Shown here piece after piece: positions 35,381-36,565 of a stretch of DNA of 36,565 bases. The stretch covers positions 1 through 36,565 of the forward strand of contig JAILPK010000036.1 in NCBI GenBank assembly GCA_024699495.1, read 5' to 3'. The notes beneath the pieces are model-generated. The model saw only the letters and a list, made by a program, of their open reading frames with translations, searched no databases and was not told the DNA's origin. Made by a program: the position numbers and the translations under genes. The stretch is from Bacteroidaceae bacterium (GTDB lineage: Bacteria; Bacteroidota; Bacteroidia; Bacteroidales; Bacteroidaceae). Within the stretch, counting starts at the first letter, position 1; the number at the start of each line of letters is the position of its first letter.

Positions 35381-35546
35381 ATGAAGAATCCGCGACCTTT
35401 TGAGTCGCGGGAAAACACACCCGCGGCCGTGCCTCTAAGCGGGTAGACCGGAGAAAAGGCTGCCGTGTCCGTCCTTTTGAGGACGGTCCTTTGAGGGGGC
35501 GGTCAGGCAAAACTCCACTCGTCACCCGCGAAGCCATCAACTCGAC
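35381..35546 (+). repeat. Dispersed intergenic repeat, copy C (purF-like to asnB gap)
   Basis: It starts with ATGAAGAATC (35381-35390) 14 bases after the purF-like stop. A hairpin CCGCGAC/GTCGCGG (35390-35396 with 35404-35410) comes next, then the shared core at 35446-35519 with the CCGTCCT-TTTG-AGGACGG stem-loop and GGCAAAACTCCACT. The end (about 35520-35546) keeps a weak CGTCACCC and ATCAACTCG relation to copy B. Orientation is with transcription. Confidence 0.85.
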
Positions 35547-35600
35547 TACTAAAGAGCAAACATCTCAAATAAAAAAAAACAAAATTAAAAACTCACCCTT

Positions 35601-36565
35601 ATGTGTGGAATAGTTTCTATATTAAACATCAAGCAACAGACAACTCAGCTACGCGACAAAGCGTTGAAAATGAGTAAGAGAATCAGGCACAGAGGTCCCG
35701 ACTGGAGCGGAATCTATTGCGGTCGGACGGCTATCCTGGCACACGAACGACTCAGCATTGTCGATCCTGAGTCGGGCGGACAGCCACTCTTTTCGCCGGA
35801 CCAGAAGCAGGTATTGGCCGTCAACGGCGAGATTTACAACCATCAGGACATCAGACGCTGTCTGGCCGGACAATATGATTTCAGAACCGGAAGCGACTGT
35901 GAGGTCATATTGGCTCTGTATAAGTGCCTCACATCTGCTAAAGGTGAAGGGAACGACTGCTGCGGTGCCGGAGGACACCCCGACGACATGCACAGCCGGA
36001 TCTGCAAATTTCTGGAAAAGTTGAGCGGTATCTTCGCCTTTGTCCTTTATGACGAAGAGAGGGACCAGTTCCTGATTGCCAGAGACCCCATAGGTGTGAT
36101 ACCTCTCTATATTGGCTATGACAATGATGGCAAGGTTTATGTGGCAAGCGAACTGAAAGCTCTTGAGGGGCAATGTGACCGCTACGAGCCCTTCCTGCCC
36201 GGGAATTACTTTTGGAGCGAAGAGCCGGGAATGAAACGATATTACGAGCGTGACTGGTTCAGTTACGATGCCGTGAAGAGTAACCCAGCCAGCATTACCG
36301 ACATCCGCGACGCCCTCACCGACTCCGTCAAGCGTCAGCTAATGTCCGACGTGCCATATGGTGTTCTCCTCTCCGGCGGTCTCGACTCGTCGGTGGTCTC
36401 AGCCATCGCGGAGAAATACAGCGGGATGCGCATAGAGGACGATTCAAAGACAAAAGCCTATTGGCCCAGACTTCACTCCTTCGCCGTAGGGCTGAAAGGG
36501 GCTCCCGACCTCGTCAAAGCACGTCTGGTCGCTGATTACATCGGGACAGTTCACCATGAAATAAA
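35601..36565 (+). CDS. asnB: Asparagine synthase (glutamine-hydrolysing), 3' end outside window
   Basis: The first 321 residues are present; the window ends inside the gene. AsnB converts aspartate to asparagine with glutamine and ATP. Cys2 is the class II glutaminase nucleophile (MCGIVSIL), with RGPDWSG (31-37), ERLSIVD (49-55) and NGEIYN (75-80) as usual, and SDCEV at 98-102. The synthase domain begins near 235 and shows the PP-loop LLSGGLDSS (256-264). A stretch at about 108-134 (KCLTSAKGEGND, then CCGAGGHPDDMH) is an extra loop of roughly 20 residues where other AsnB proteins are shorter. Last visible gene of the glnK arm, 233 bases after the purF-like gene. Confidence 0.93.
   Translation, partial: MCGIVSILNIKQQTTQLRDKALKMSKRIRHRGPDWSGIYCGRTAILAHERLSIVDPESGGQPLFSPDQKQVLAVNGEIYNHQDIRRCLAGQYDFRTGSDCEVILALYKCLTSAKGEGNDCCGAGGHPDDMHSRICKFLEKLSGIFAFVLYDEERDQFLIARDPIGVIPLYIGYDNDGKVYVASELKALEGQCDRYEPFLPGNYFWSEEPGMKRYYERDWFSYDAVKSNPASITDIRDALTDSVKRQLMSDVPYGVLLSGGLDSSVVSAIAEKYSGMRIEDDSKTKAYWPRLHSFAVGLKGAPDLVKARLVADYIGTVHHEI

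Overview
The window is 36.6 kb of chromosome from a member of Bacteroidetes, almost certainly order Bacteroidales. I think it is a Muribaculaceae-like gut lineage, but that family call is inference. The evidence is the gene set: type III glutamine synthetase, a DapL-type lysine route, large GltB plus GltD, and Bacteroidetes-style xylose and rhamnose enzymes. Start sites mostly lack Shine-Dalgarno sequences, and several genes have a TAnnTTTG -7 box. There are no rRNA or tRNA genes, prophage, insertion sequences or CRISPR arrays. Coding density is high apart from two gaps, 1-541 and 17526-18335.

Layout. Positions 1-541 are non-coding, with a hairpin, short direct repeats and a strong terminator. 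Positions 542-2430 hold two small conserved genes (a DUF4250 protein and a TIGR04076-like protein), a convergent ridA and a secreted serine esterase. xylB-xylA follow (2630-5472), then a minus-strand 2-hydroxyacid dehydrogenase divergent from hisS. Positions 8317-13301 are a four-gene export operon: TolC-like outer membrane factor, HlyD-like adaptor and two ABC-2 permeases, without an ATPase gene. Positions 13418-17525 are a rhamnose operon of kinase, isomerase and MFS transporter, closed by a strong terminator. An 810-bp gap full of degenerate 22-bp and 44-bp tandem repeats separates this catabolic half from the nitrogen half.

The nitrogen half (18336 to the window end) has two divergent arms. 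The minus arm reads dapF, dapL, gltB, gltD, glnN: the last steps of meso-diaminopimelate synthesis joined to GOGAT and glutamine synthetase. The plus arm reads glnK (PII), amtB, an outer-membrane porin-like protein, pyrG, a divergent PurF-like glutamine amidotransferase and asnB, which runs off the window end. Ammonium is imported (AmtB under PII control), fixed (GlnN, GltBD) and spent by glutamine- or glutamate-using enzymes (PyrG, PurF-like, AsnB, DapL). The arms share a 270-bp control region (29160-29429) with back-to-back TAnnTTTG boxes and a TTGAC-N4-GTCAA dyad between them.

The most notable unexplained feature is a dispersed intergenic repeat of about 120-190 bp. It occurs three times, all in the nitrogen half, each time right at the 3' end of a gene (gltB, dapF, purF-like) and in either orientation relative to transcription. 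Its core keeps a 7-bp stem while the loop varies, and its edges supply or abut stop codons. A second small repeat, a GATA-loop hairpin, occurs in both long gaps.
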